Of a DNA stretch of 64,000 nucleotides, positions 10,579 through 21,618 are shown one piece after another. The stretch is from Paraniabella ginsengisoli. Its GTDB lineage: Bacteria; Bacteroidota; Bacteroidia; Chitinophagales; Chitinophagaceae. Made by a program: the position numbers and the translations under genes. Numbering within the stretch: the stretch's first letter is position 1; every line of letters begins with the position of its first letter. Location of the stretch: NCBI RefSeq assembly GCF_022513635.1, contig NZ_JAKWBL010000001.1:1178001-1242000 (forward strand). The letters are read 5' to 3'. Below the pieces are notes generated by a model. The model saw only the letters and a list, made by a program, of their open reading frames with translations, ran no database searches and was not told the origin of the DNA.

Positions 10579-11023
10579 ATGGATTTGAATTTACAACACA
10601 AATTACGTTCAGCTATGAATGAAAAAATCGAAAAACAAAAACAATCAGGCCGCGATATTTTTGGAAGCCAATAAAAGTAAAGAAGGTGTAAAAGAGTTAG
10701 AAGGCGGCATACAGTATGAGGTAATAAAAGAGGGCACTGGTACTCAGCCCGTATTGGCTGATTCAATTACAGCGCATTATAAAGGTGCTTTATTAGATGG
10801 TAAAGAATTTGACAGCTCATTTAAAAGAAACCAACCATTTACTGCGCGCCTCACACAATTGATACAAGGTTGGCAAATAGCCATACCGTTGATGAAAGAG
10901 GGAAGCCATTGGAGACTTTGGATACCATCAGATCTGGCTTATGGCGACAGGGGAGCGGGTGGCGATATTCCGGGAGGTGCAACATTGTTGTTTGAAGTAG
11001 AATTGCTGAAAGTAAACCGTTAA
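10579..11023 (+). CDS. FKBP-type peptidyl-prolyl cis-trans isomerase (one frameshift)
   Basis: 147 aa from the ATG at 10579, or 135 from the ATG at 10615 (MNEKIEKQKQSGRD), which fits the family better. The FKBP domain spans the C-terminal 95 residues: YKGALLDGKEFDSSF, LIQGWQIAIPLMKEG and DIPGGATLLFEVEL. The N-terminal helix is in a different frame: a spurious A near 10657 (or a loss of two T) breaks it, and removal gives SGRDFLEANKSKEGV. This is one of only four shifts of this direction in the window. It lacks a signal peptide, so it is probably cytoplasmic. The next gene starts 2 bp downstream. Confidence 0.87.
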
Positions 11024-11025
11024 CA

Positions 11026-11552
11026 ATGGAGATCGAAAACCAGTATCCGATTGGTAAACTGGAGTTGCAGGATTTTTCTTCGGCCGTTAAAGAAAGAGCA
11101 TTGGGCGATATTCGTTTTCTGCCCAATGCGCTGGAAGCGGCTATTACCAACCTGGTGAAGCGCAATTGCACACACCTTATAGAGAAGGTGGTTGGACGGT
11201 ACACCAGTTGGTGCATCATGTGGCGGATAGCCATATCAATGCTTACACAAGGTTTAAACTTTGTATGACAGAAAACCTACCAACTATAAAAACTTATGAT
11301 GAAAACTTATGGGTGCAGTTAGATGATGTAAAAGCTTTGCCCGTAAATATGTCTATCACGTTGTTGTATGCTTTACACATGCGTTGGGATGAAGCAATAA
11401 AAAACTTAAAAGATGAGGATTGGCAACGTGCTGCATACCATCCCGAAATGAAGAAAGAACTTTCGCTTTGGTATTTTCTACAATCTTATGCATGGCATGG
11501 AAGGCATCATGTAGCGCAGATAAATGGTTTGCGGGAAAAGAGGAGATGGTGA
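11026..11552 (+). CDS. DinB/YfiT-like putative metal-dependent hydrolase (one frameshift)
   Basis: 175 aa after correction. The four-helix DinB fold carries its metal-binding histidines in GGWTVHQLVHHVADSH and in YAWHGRHHVAQI. The frame breaks near 11155-11158; one extra G gives NLVEAQLHTPYREGG and joins the two parts. The family includes bacillithiol-transferase-like enzymes and uncharacterised hydrolases, so no substrate can be given. It starts 2 bp after the FKBP stop and is probably co-transcribed with it. Confidence 0.88.
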
Positions 11553-11780
11553 CGAAGTTGAGAATAGTTGATAAGTTGAAAGGTTGATAAGAAGACCCTT
11601 CGGCAAGTTCAGGATGACAGCATCGCAGCATTTGTCAGGTTGAGCTTGTCGAAACCCAGCATGGGAATTTGTTAACATTCGTTGGTTTCGTTTAAATAGG
11701 CTGAGCTATATTCTGCAGCACAAGCGAGCGTGGCAAGATCGAAGAGTTATATTCTTTAGCTGGCTCAATAAAAAATACTT
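11553..11780. repeat. Intergenic block of Bacteroidota-type repeats
   Basis: Contains GTTGAGAATAGTTGATAAG-type low-complexity sequence, then CCCTTCGGCAAGTTCAGGA and GGTTGAGCTTGTCGAAACC (words common in Bacteroidota intergenic DNA), then one copy of GCACAAGCGAGCGTGGCAA at 11718-11736. The last word recurs at 48496-48514. No open reading frame or RNA gene is supported. Confidence 0.6.
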
Positions 11781-12337
11781 ATGATAGATTTAAAATGGAA
11801 GACATTAAAATCGGAGCAGTTATTTAACGATCTGTGGTTTAAGGTGCGCAAGGATACATGCGAAACGCCGCAGGGGAAAATTGTCGATCCTTACTATGTG
11901 TATGAATTTCCAACATGGGTTACATGCTTTGCTTTGACTGAAGATAATAAAGTGGTGATGGAAATGCAGTACAGGCACGCCATTGGCGAAACCTGCTGGG
12001 AAATTCCGGGGGGTGTGTGGACGATGAAGATGCCGATTTTGAAACCGCCATAAAGAGAGAGCTACTCGAAGAAACAGGATATGAATTTGAAAGCTTTGAA
12101 TACCTTGGCAAAACCTGCGCCAACCCATCTACCAATAATAATTGGATGCACATGTTTTTAGCAAGGGGAGGTAAAAAAACATCAGATCAAAACCTTGATG
12201 CGAATGAAGAAATACATGTGGAGCTGATGGACCTGGAAGCATTTAAAGAAAAATTTAGAAATAATGAATTTATACAATCGATGCACGTAACCTGCATGTT
12301 ATATGCGTTGATTAAGTTGGGAGAATTGAAGGTGTGA
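11781..12337 (+). CDS. Nudix hydrolase (one frameshift)
   Basis: 185 aa after correction. The split falls inside the Nudix box: a run of 6 G at 12008-12013 needs 7, restoring CWEIPGGCVDDEDADFETA followed by the helix ending RELLEETGY. The Nudix helix residues REL..EE.G are intact. The protein resembles ADP-ribose pyrophosphatase-like Nudix enzymes that hydrolyse nucleoside diphosphates linked to another moiety, but the substrate cannot be read from sequence. It stands alone, 40 bp downstream of a GCACAAGCGAGCGTGGCAA repeat. Confidence 0.9.
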
Positions 12338-12394
12338 GAGAGATGACAGAGGATAGATGACAGCGCGTTCGTACATTATACATCGTACATTGCT

Positions 12395-13006
12395 ATGCCT
12401 TATCGCAAACATTTAAATAAGGACAAAATTTTAAAAGCAGTTATCAAACAGCAGGAATCGCATACGCTGGAAGTTAGAAAAAATATGTGCCTGCATATTT
12501 GCGCTTCTATTATGAGTCAGCAATTAAGTACCAAAGTGGCTGCTGTGATTTATGCCAGATTTTTAAATCTTTTTAAATCCAAAAATCCTAAACCGGCTGT
12601 TATACTTGATGTTTCTCATGAACAGTTAAGAAGTATTGGTTTGTCTAACTCAAAAGCTGTTTACATAAAAAATGTCTGCCAGTTCTTTATCGAGCATAAA
12701 CTAACAGATGCGAAGCTTTACAAATTGAGCAACGAGGAGCTGATTGAATTGCTAACGCAGATAAAAGGAGTGGGGAAGTGGACGGTGGAAATGATATTGA
12801 TGTTTGCGCTTGGCCGGGAAGACGTGTTTTCTACCGGGGATTTCGGTATCCAAAAAGCAATGATTCAATTGTATCATATTCAATATACAAATCAAAAAGA
12901 TTTGATCGAGCAGATGATTGCTATTTCTAACAAGTGGAGCCCTTATCGAAGCTATGCCTGTAAGCACTTATGGCGTTATTTGGACGTGCCGCTGATACCG
13001 GTATAA
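12395..13006 (+). CDS. HhH-GPD DNA glycosylase, AlkA-like (3-methyladenine)
   Basis: 203 aa, intact. A helix-hairpin-helix (LLTQIKGVGKWTVEMIL, about 120-140) is followed by the Gly/Pro-Asp loop with catalytic Asp in FSTGDFGIQKA. The absence of a Cys cluster excludes Nth/MutY. It would remove alkylated purines in base excision repair. The N-terminal AlkA half is lacking, as is usual for the short bacterial DNA-3-methyladenine glycosylase II group. Confidence 0.88.
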   Translation: MPYRKHLNKDKILKAVIKQQESHTLEVRKNMCLHICASIMSQQLSTKVAAVIYARFLNLFKSKNPKPAVILDVSHEQLRSIGLSNSKAVYIKNVCQFFIEHKLTDAKLYKLSNEELIELLTQIKGVGKWTVEMILMFALGREDVFSTGDFGIQKAMIQLYHIQYTNQKDLIEQMIAISNKWSPYRSYACKHLWRYLDVPLIPV

Positions 13007-13009
13007 ATT

Positions 13010-13055
13010 GCCACGAATGCACACCTCACCCCCGACCCTCTCCTAAAGGAGAGGG
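13010..13055. repeat. Palindromic intergenic repeat (CCCTCTCC hairpin) and half of a GCCACGAATGCAC repeat
   Basis: Between convergent genes. 13010-13022 is GCCACGAATGCAC, also the arm of the inverted repeat at 50203. 13036-13055 is a hairpin with arms CCCTCTCC and GGAGAGGG around TAAA. The second part belongs to the same family as copies inside miaB (58923, 59001) and at 60695. It may end both flanking transcripts. Confidence 0.7.
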
Positions 13056-13073
13056 AGTTAGAAGTTCAAAATA

Positions 13074-14491
13074 TTATGCCGGTGTAAATGATATTGCAAC
13101 CGCAGCAGTCTGCAAACCCTTTGGCAATTGTATGGTGATCTTTCCATCTTTTGCAGACCACTTTAGCTTTTGCTTTGTTTGAAGCAATATCATTTTCGAT
13201 CCTTTGGCCGGCATGTTGCCGCTCCATTCAATAGAGGTTGGCAACGCTTCGCCATCTTTTAAAGGAAGTAAGGCATACATGGTTTTTCCGTCTTTAGATT
13301 GAGTGAAGAAAGTGTTTCCGTCTTTATAAACTTCTGTAGTCCGTGTATTGTAAATCGCTTCGCCGTTAACGTCCATCCATTTTCCTACTTCTGCAAGCCG
13401 ATCAATGATGGGTTGCTGCAACGTACCGTCGGCACTGGGCCCTACTCCAAGCAATAAGCTACCGCCTTTGGCAACAATTTCAATTAAGCTACCAATAACT
13501 CTCGACGCTGATTTAAATTTTTCGTTGGGTACATAACCCCAGGCACCGCCCAACGTCATGCAGCTTTCCCATGGATTGTCTATTTTATGATCTGGAATCC
13601 GTTGTTCCGGAGTCTGATAATTTTCATAAGCGCCATGAACCGTCCTGTCAACGATAAGTAGTCCAGGCTGGGCTTTGCGCGCCATTGTAGCAATTTTAGG
13701 CATATCAATATCCTGGCTCCACTCCGGGATTGGTGCTCCCCAGCTTAGCACTTCCGCGTTTACTGTTTCGCGCGGCCTTACCCAGCCGCCATCCAGCCAA
13801 AGTATATCCATGCTGCCGTAATCGTGCATCAGTTCGCTGATCTGATTGTAAGTATATTGTTTAAAAGCATTCCATCGCCACGGATATTTTCTGATGTCAT
13901 AATTATTGTTTCGATTAGGAGTAGCATATACCGGCCACCAATAATTTGGGCTATGCCAATCGGGCTTTGAGAAATAGGCGCCAATCATCATGCCTTCTTT
14001 TCTGAAGGCGTCAAACACATATTTCGCCACATTGGCTTTGGGATTGTTTTTAAAAGGGCCATCTGTTATTTTAAAATCTGTTTCTTTAGTGTCGAACATA
14101 CAAAAACCATCGTGATGTTTTGTAGTAAACACCAGGTATTTCATACCCGCTGTTTTAGCGGCTTTGGCCCACTGATCGGGATTGAAGTTTACCGGGTTGA
14201 AATCCTCTTTCAATCCCCAATACCATTTTTTATAATCGCCGTAGTAAGAATTGCTGTCGCGCGTTATCCAATCTTCTGAACATAAAGACCATGACTCGAT
14301 CATACCTGGTACTGCGTAAAGCCCCCAATGTATAATCATCCCGAACTTCTGATCCTGCCATTTATCTAATTTTTGTTTAACCAGCGGATCTGTCGGTGCT
14401 TCATATTGAGTGGATGCGGGGTGGATACCTTGTTGCTGGGCGGAGGCGGTGATGCTCCATGCCATACAAATCAAAAAGAGATTTTTTTCAT
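13074..14491 (-). CDS. GH29 alpha-L-fucosidase, secreted (one frameshift in the signal peptide)
   Basis: 472 aa from the ATG at 14491. The long open frame only begins at a TTG at 14474; a run of 7 T at 14482-14488 needs 8, giving MKKNLFLICMAWSITASAQ, a good signal peptide. GH29 hallmarks are FGMIIHWGLYAVPG, TTKHHDGFCMFDT and the nucleophile Asp in MDILWLDGGW. It releases terminal alpha-L-fucose, probably in the periplasm. It follows susD1 by 118 bp with a hairpin terminator between them; a weak -7-like TAAATTTA at 14546-14553 could start it separately. Confidence 0.94.
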
Positions 14492-14567
14492 AATAATTTA
14501 TTCGTGAGCTTACTGGATTAAGTAAATATAAATATTCTGAGGAGCTAAATTTACACGAACAGATATT

Positions 14568-14593
14568 AAAAAACCGCCCGGAGGCGGTTTTTT
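14568..14593. terminator. Rho-independent terminator after susD1 (bidirectional)
   Basis: Perfect stem AAAAAACCGCC / GGCGGTTTTTT with loop CGGA. It ends the susC1-susD1 transcript on the minus strand. Nearly the same hairpin occurs after susD2 at 19831. Confidence 0.88.
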
Positions 14594-14609
14594 AAAAAGT
14601 TTATATATG

Positions 14610-16208
14610 TTACCTTCCCGTCCACCAAATCGGTGAAGTAAAATTGTTTTGAGATCTTACCGCGTTGTAATTCTCTCTATTGTTCAGTTCTTCACTTCCT
14701 GGGTAAATCATACGTTCCATAAAAACATAATTGGAGGGTGACTTTTTTACTCGGGTGCCTAATTCTTTATACAATCGCCTTGTGTCGGCCCATAGTTCAT
14801 ACGGCTTCATCATGTTAAAATGAACATACTTCTGATCATAAATTAAGGCCTTTTTGCCATCAGCATTGGCAGCAGTAAACTCGGTTGCTTTTGCAGCGAG
14901 GAAAATATCTATTGTTGCTTGCGAAGGCTTTGTTACTGAAGACGCTGGTATTTTACCTGCATAGTTGGAAGTATTTAAAGCATTTGCTTCATAGTATATA
15001 TCTATTGAATGCTGTATGGCTTTTTTGTATTCATCAACTGCACTTATATTGATATCTGGCCAGCGTAATGCAGATTCGGCAAGAATCAGGCTGATTTCTG
15101 AGGATGTAATGATCTGGTATGGGAATTTGTAGTTTGTTTCGAACGTTGTTCTATTATAAAGCGATGGGAATGTAGCTGTCAAATCAGTATTGGTTATTTG
15201 TGACCGAATGGCGTCCACATCATTACCTTCTGTGGGCATTGGCGAATAATTACCATTTCTGTCGGGTTGAAACAGAACCTTTAATCTTGGATCTTCAGGC
15301 ATACCGGTTGGTTTAAGAATTTTATACATATTTTCCGGCATCCACATTACACCTCTTTGTTCTACCATACTGCGAAATACTAAATATTCCAAAGCGCGGT
15401 CAGGTTGCCGATCAACATGTGTAATTGAACTTTCCCTATCCTTAGCATACTGTCCATCTGCAAGTAACTCTTGTATCGCTGCCTTTGCCGCGTCAGGTTG
15501 AGCCACGGATAACCGCATAGCCAGCCTCATGCGCAAGCTATTTGCAAAGGTCCTCCATGTAGTAACGTTTCCCCCGAACCAAACATCTTGTGTACGGAAG
15601 GCCTGATGAGCAACACTGGTGCTCAATTGATAGCCGCTTAAAGAGGTTGCCACTTCCTTTAAATCGGCCAGCATTCCTGTGTAAATTTCCTGCTGCGGAT
15701 CAAATTTGGGAAAGAAATTTCCGTCGAAAGCCTGTAATGCATCTTTGTACGGCACGCTATTATATATATCTGCCAGATGATAGAAAAGATAATTTTTTAT
15801 TATCCTACTTGACAGCATGAAGATTTGATAATCTTGTTTTTGATCTTCTGGTAATGCAGCGTACGCATCTTCCATGTAATGAATTACACGGAGCCGACCA
15901 TACAGATTACTGTAAGGATTGGTTCCCCAACTTGGATCGGTGATGTCGCCGGCATTTGCAAAACCGCCAGAACCCAGACGAGGATTAAAGGCTGCAAAGG
16001 TATGATACATCTCACCATAATCGTATCTGAAAATTCCCAGCGTTTGCTGAAGTTGAGTTAGAAAGCCTTCTATATTAGGATCGGTAAATCCATCTGGGTT
16101 TAAAAATTCTGCATCTAATTTCTTTTTGCAGGAATTTAATCCGATGAGCATTGTTGCAGCAAAAAGCATCAAGGCCCAACACTTCATTTTTACATGTATA
16201 TATTTCAT
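14610..16208 (-). CDS. SusD/RagB-family glycan-binding lipoprotein (pair 1)
   Basis: 532 aa from the ATG at 16208; the frame runs open to 16313 but that part overlaps the end of susC1 in another frame. A lipoprotein signal (FAATMLIGLNSC) is followed by the TPR-like SusD fold. It is a surface lipoprotein that caps the SusC barrel encoded 10 bp upstream. The C terminus (SPIWWTGR) is typical of the SusD_2-like group. Intact, unlike its partner. The ligand is unknown; the GH29 gene next door suggests a fucosylated glycan. Confidence 0.94.
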   Translation of the reverse strand: MKYIHVKMKCWALMLFAATMLIGLNSCKKKLDAEFLNPDGFTDPNIEGFLTQLQQTLGIFRYDYGEMYHTFAAFNPRLGSGGFANAGDITDPSWGTNPYSNLYGRLRVIHYMEDAYAALPEDQKQDYQIFMLSSRIIKNYLFYHLADIYNSVPYKDALQAFDGNFFPKFDPQQEIYTGMLADLKEVATSLSGYQLSTSVAHQAFRTQDVWFGGNVTTWRTFANSLRMRLAMRLSVAQPDAAKAAIQELLADGQYAKDRESSITHVDRQPDRALEYLVFRSMVEQRGVMWMPENMYKILKPTGMPEDPRLKVLFQPDRNGNYSPMPTEGNDVDAIRSQITNTDLTATFPSLYNRTTFETNYKFPYQIITSSEISLILAESALRWPDINISAVDEYKKAIQHSIDIYYEANALNTSNYAGKIPASSVTKPSQATIDIFLAAKATEFTAANADGKKALIYDQKYVHFNMMKPYELWADTRRLYKELGTRVKKSPSNYVFMERMIYPGSEELNNRENYNAVRSQNNFTSPIWWTGR

Positions 16209-16218
16209 GATGTATTTT

Positions 16219-19200
16219 TTAAAAACTTGCTCGTAATGAAATTCCATAACTTCTGGCAGTTGGCCATGCATTGTTTTCGTAAAATGCATTGGTTCCGTTA
16301 ATCGCTTCTGCATCTACGTTTGGCATTGTTTTATGGATATAGAAAAGATTGTTAGCAAATAATGAAACTTGTAATTTACTAAAATGCATTTTTGAGGTAA
16401 TGTTTTTTGGCAAGCTATATGCCAGCACTACATTTCTCATTTTAATGTAATCATTTTTATAGATTACATCTGGCTGTATATCCAGAAAGCTTCTCCAATA
16501 GTATGAATATTTATCGGCGGCAGTGACAATAATGTCATTTTTTACAAAACCACCGTTTCCATCGGATTTTACGCCATCTAAAATTACTCCGTCATGCATG
16601 ATGAAAGTATATCTTGAATCCCCGGGAACAGGGCTGTCATGACTTGGTAATCCAATAAATGCGCCATCGCTTGCCCTAACATAATAGGGTAACCCTCCGC
16701 TCTGCTCATCACGTCCAGCTACCGTGTTTTTAGCTGAACCGTTACCTATCATATAAAGATTAGTTTGAGAAATCAATGTGCTTCCAAATTGCCAATCAAT
16801 ATTAAAGTTTAGGGATAGACTTTTATAGCTAAGGGTATTATTAAACCCACCACCTAAATCGGGTAATACCTTTCCTACGGTGATTGGTTTGGTTGCATCA
16901 TTGGTATAGAAACCGTCACCACCCACTACTTTGTTACCATTCGGGTCTCTTGTAAAGTCATTAATAATTACTTCGCCCCAAGGACGCCCTTTTTTGGCTA
17001 CTACAGCTGCTCCCTGAGCACCCCATAAATTCTGTTGTTCGATTCCAGGGGCTAATTCCTTAACAACAGGTTTATCCCGACTGGCGTTTAATGTCGTGAT
17101 CCATTGAAAATTGGTCGTTTGTACTGGTGTTCCTGTCAACATCAATTCTAAACCACTATGCGTAATTTTTCCAGCATTTACTCTTACTGCATTTACACCG
17201 CTTGAAGGAGCAACGCTTAACGGTGTAATTTGATCATACCAGTTGCCATAGTAGTAGTTGAATTCGAAACCTAACCTGTTTTTGAAAAATTTAGACTCAA
17301 CTCCCATTTCGAATTCTCTTCTCCTTTCCGGCGTCAGATTGCTGGCGGGCAAATCACCTGGAGGAGTGTAGAAAATAGTACCGCCATAATTGCCAATATC
17401 ATAAATTGTTCCGCCGAAATAACGAGGACCAGGAAGTCCGAGGTCTGCAAGTGAGGTCCTGAGTTTGAGATAATTCACCCATTTTGGCAATTCAAGAGCA
17501 TCTGACGCAATCCAGGAGATGCTTGCGCCGGGGTAAAAGTAGGAGTTGTTAGCCGGAGGTTGTATTGAAGACCAGTCATTACGTCCCTGAATTTCAAAAA
17601 ATAACCAGTTCTTATAAGCAATCTGCGCAGAAGCCAATACTGCATATAGCCGGTCATTTCCCCTGTTTGATTCACTGAAAGGGTCATTTCTTGAATTTCT
17701 AAGAGAAAACCAATCCCTGGTTATAAAGCCTCCGTTTGTAAACCTCCTCATGTATTCGCTGGTGTTTCTTTGAAAAACAGTACCAGCATAAGTATAAAGT
17801 CCAAAATTTTCACCCAATTTTTTGTCTACAGTCAGAATGGCCTGGGCGTTGTAAGCAATATCAGTACTGGTAGACAACGAATACGATCCTCCGGCGGCAA
17901 CGTTTAAAGGTTGGCGTACTTTTTCTTTAGTCTCGTTTTTATTGTCGATACGATCAAAACCACCAAGTATATCTAATGAAATACCGTCAGCAATTTTGGT
18001 GCTGATCGTCATTGAATTAATATAGTGTGTTCGATAGTTATCGTAGGAGTTTTGAGTTTGATTGAAGAAATAATTACCTGCTAATTCTTCCCTTGCAACC
18101 CGCCCAACTGGAAACCTGGTGGCCCGGTTATCTAGATACCACCAGAAATAATCGGTTTCAGGATCTAATATCTGTGTTTTAAGAAGGTTAACGTCTAATT
18201 GTCGGGGTTGTCCATAGGTAACAAATGCGTCCTGAATAGTTCGTGGTGAATTGTGGTTAAATTGAGTGCTAAACGTGCTTACAAATTTAAGGTTCACCCG
18301 ATCTGTGATTTTCATACCACCATTGAAATTGAAATTGTCACTACGTATTTTGAAACCTTCAAAAACACCTTTGTAATCTCCATGTGTATAAGAGAATCTG
18401 TAATTGCCAATATCTCCGCCTCCCTGAATAGCAATGTTGGCTGTACTTGTATGACCGTTTCTATAAAGGTCCTTTATATTGTTAGGTTGCGCTACATATG
18501 GGCGCATTACACTATCATACCAAAGTATCATTCTACCGTCAAGCCTTGGTCCAAAATTATAAGGTTGGCTTGGGTAATAGGCTTCCTGGCCGTTACGCAA
18601 ATAAAAACCGTCCTCGTTTTGGAAACCCGGATTGTTCCATGCGGCCGGGAATCCCGGCCAAACTCATTTTGAAATTCCTGCTGTACCCAAACTTCATCCA
18701 CTGAGCTGCTAATATTAAGATCAACGCCTAGACCCGGTTTTTTGGTTCCGCTCTTTGTTGTTATTAGTATGACACCCGAACCTCCTTTTGCACCGTACAT
18801 CACTGAGGCTTTAGCTCCCTTCAAAACCTCAAACGATTCAATATTATCAATATTTAGATCATTAAGTCCATTGCCGGTACTTCTATCAAGGTTATCGATA
18901 TTTCCATCAAGCATCGGTATACCATCAATAACAATCAAAGGTCTTGTATTAGTACCTTGTTGCAGGGCGACAGCGTTTCTAATCTTGATATTAATTCCTC
19001 CAGCCGGACCCATTGCCGTAGTGTTTACTTGTAAGCCAGGTACCTGACCGTACAAAGCTGTAAAGGTGTTAATCGGGGAACCAATATTTTCGAGCTTGTC
19101 CGTACTTATTTTTGTAACTGCATAGCCCAACGATTTTTGCTGGCGCTTTATTCCTAACGCAGTCACAACCACGCCCTCCATCTGATTTTCACCTTTCAGA

Positions 19201-19490
19201 AGTGTGATGGACAAAGTTGCGGATTCGCCAACAGTTAAGGACTGTGTAATATAACCTACAAAAGTAAATTCTATTACAGCATCATTGCTGGTCACTGAGA
19301 CAGAGAAATTTCCTTTTTCATCAGTTATGCCTCCGGTCGATGTGCCTTTAACAATATAAGACACTCCGCTTAGCGGAACTCCCTGATCATCTGTAACTGC
19401 GCCGGTAACCGTTCTTTGCTGAGCCCAGGAGAGAAAAGAGGCGCAACTCATAAGCAAAGCAAGCAGCATTTTTTGCATTGTTTTCTTCAT
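16219..19490 (-). CDS. SusC/RagA-family TonB-dependent transporter (pair 1, one frameshift)
   Basis: 1090 aa after correction. Signal peptide to SWAQQ, CarboxypepD_reg domain (RTVTGAVTDDQGVPLSGVSY), the SusC motif VVVTALGIKRQQKSLGYAV, plug domain with FEVLKGAKASVMYGAKGGSG, then the 22-strand barrel ending GISLRASF. The frame breaks near 18650; one extra T on the coding strand gives NEFGRDFPAAWNNPGFQ and joins both parts. It imports oligosaccharides across the outer membrane with susD1. A 180-bp leader homologous to that of susC3 precedes it. Confidence 0.95.
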
Positions 19491-19539
19491 ACTTGTTGTT
19501 TTTGATTTTGAAATAAAAATGGAATTGTATAGAGGTGGT

Positions 19540-19712
19540 AATTATTTTGGTTCAGTTAAAAAATAGCAGTACACGACAATATGCTTTACTAAAAGCTGTT
19601 ACTTTTTCTTCTTATTAATACATCTCTGTACACTTCAATTATGGAATAATTGAACTTTTACACAGTTTTGGGCCTGTACCAATCGTATCGTTTTTAATGG
19701 CGTACAGGCTTT
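19540..19712 (-). promoter_or_regulatory. susC1 leader with inverted repeats, homologous to susC3 leader
   Basis: 19634-19654 is a perfect 9-bp inverted repeat TTCAATTAT gga ATAATTGAA, an operator-like palindrome. 19672-19709 has arms GCCTGTAC and GTACAGGC. The same order of elements with similar sequence is found upstream of susC3 (30285-30455). No consensus TAnnTTTG box was found here. Confidence 0.6.
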
Positions 19713-19830
19713 GGTTTAAATGTTAAGTAAATGTAAACATCTTAAATCAAAAAATAAAATACTTTTTAAATTTTTTTATAACTTTTGTTAAGTGGTTTAG
19801 CGTGCTGATGAAAGGTTAAAAATAGATGTA

Positions 19831-19860
19831 TAAAAAAACCGCCCGGAGGCGGCTTTTTTA
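19831..19860. terminator. Rho-independent terminator after susD2 (bidirectional)
   Basis: Stem CCGCC/GGCGG with loop CGGA, flanked by seven A on one side and six T on the other; almost identical to the hairpin at 14568. It separates the susC2-susD2 unit from the susC1 promoter region. Confidence 0.87.
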
Positions 19861-19879
19861 GAGAACACATATTTCTTAA

Positions 19880-21588
19880 TCAGTTTCCTTGACCAAAAAC
19901 TGGTGCATTTTTATCGTACCATATCCGTTGTGTACTTAACGTTGGCAAGTCTTGTGCATTCGGGGTGAAACCCTGTTCCTGCATGGCAGCAGTCCAATTT
20001 ACTCTATTTAATTCGCCGGGGTCGATTGTCCAAAACCTTCGGGGTATAGGTTCATTGAATGGCTCACGGGCGTAGTACGTGGATGTGTTTTTGGATATCC
20101 CGTACGGCGACAAAACACAAAAGCCTCATTTGCGTTTCTATAAAAATTTAAATATTGCTGAATGTAAATTCTTTCAAGGTTGTTTACACCGTTGAATTTT
20201 ACATTTACATTGTTTTGATATGCAGTTATCAACGCATTGCCCGCATCATTGCTGGTATAGGCGGTAGTCGACTCGGCCGAGACGGCAATGGCATTCATTG
20301 TTTTAATAGACGAAGCTATTCCCTTATTATACCAATCTTCGGCAGTGCCACTGGTGTTTGCACTTCCTGCATATCCTTTCTGTATAAACTCGGCGATTAA
20401 AAAGCATACTTCTGCGGCCGAAAAAATTACTTCTTTGTACTGCGCTGTGGATGTAGGCGTTTGGTAGCGCGGCGAGAAAAATTTTCTATTGATTGGAGAA
20501 ATTAAGAAGTATCTGCTTACAGAGTTTCCGGCATTAGTATTTCCTACAAGAAAAGGGTTCTTGATATAAGCCGCCACAGCGGAGTTAGTAGTAAAATCCG
20601 CGGGACCTCCTTGATAGTTAATTAAAGGATCGTTAGGATTAATAAATGCAGGAAGTGCGGTATTATATTTTGTAAGCGTATCGCGATAATTTCCTGCTAA
20701 CCCGTTTTTTTCAAAATATATGAGTAAACGAGGATCGTTGGTGCGTTTTAGAAAATTGATGATTGACGTAGTTCCGTATCTTGTGCTTCGGTAGTTAATA
20801 TCATCACCTGCGCCTATATAATCATTGTTTTGATAAGATAATTGCTCGTCGTCCGTTGTGATAGCACCGGCCGCGCTTTGCATTATCTCCTGAAATATTG
20901 CTTTAGTTTTATTTACATCCTGATTTTCCAAACGGGCGGCTATACGGAGTTTTAGCGAATTAGCAAGTTTTGCCCATTTTATCCAGTCATTAGCATACAT
21001 TACATCTCCCGACCCGTAAGTATTTTGATCGGGTAGAGTGGTATTAGTCAAAATGGCAATTGCATTATTAAGTTCCTGTAACCAGGTATTAAACAAATCT
21101 TCCTGCTTATCATAAGTAGGATTAAAATTTTGTTCGTACCTCCCAAGGTTGGCATCTTTGTAAACAATCGAACCGTTCATATCAGTTACTTTTATACCAT
21201 GTAATATTTGCAACACATAAGTTATAGCAGCCATTTTCTGATAACTGTCCTTATCTGTTTTCATATCTATCTGCCTCCTGATTTCAAAAAGATTAGGCAA
21301 TATTTGCTGATAATAAGTTAAATAACGGCTGTTTACGTTGGATGTTATTTCGTACGGGTCTGTCGATATGTGTTGAGTGAAACGAAGTAACTGCTCAAAT
21401 CCCTCCCATACCCATTCAGTTTTCTGATAAGTAACAATTTTGTCTTGGGTATAAGGAAGTAGTAAGTTTAAATCAGGTGTTGTAACTACTTGTGGATTTG
21501 TATTTATTTCCCCAAAATTTCTTTTACAACTACTGCAACACAGGCAGATACTTGCAATGATTATTGTAGAAGAGTAGATATATTTCAT
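19880..21588 (-). CDS. SusD/RagB-family lipoprotein (pair 2, one frameshift)
   Basis: 569 aa after correction. The lipobox is ICLCCSSC, followed at once by the FGEINTNPQV motif typical of the SusD_2 (PF12771-type) branch. The frame breaks in a run of 5 T at 20088-20092 (6 needed), which restores RTGYPKNTSTYYAREPFNEP and the normal C terminus DKNAPVFGQGN. It begins 30 bp after susC2 and pairs with it. It would bind the glycan at the cell surface. Confidence 0.93.
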
Positions 21589-21618
21589 TATAATATATTG
21601 ATGGTTAATGCCATGTAT

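Noticed and set aside
16209..16313. N-terminal extension of susD1
   Set aside because: It overlaps the end of susC1 in another frame, and the lipoprotein signal fits only the ATG at 16208.
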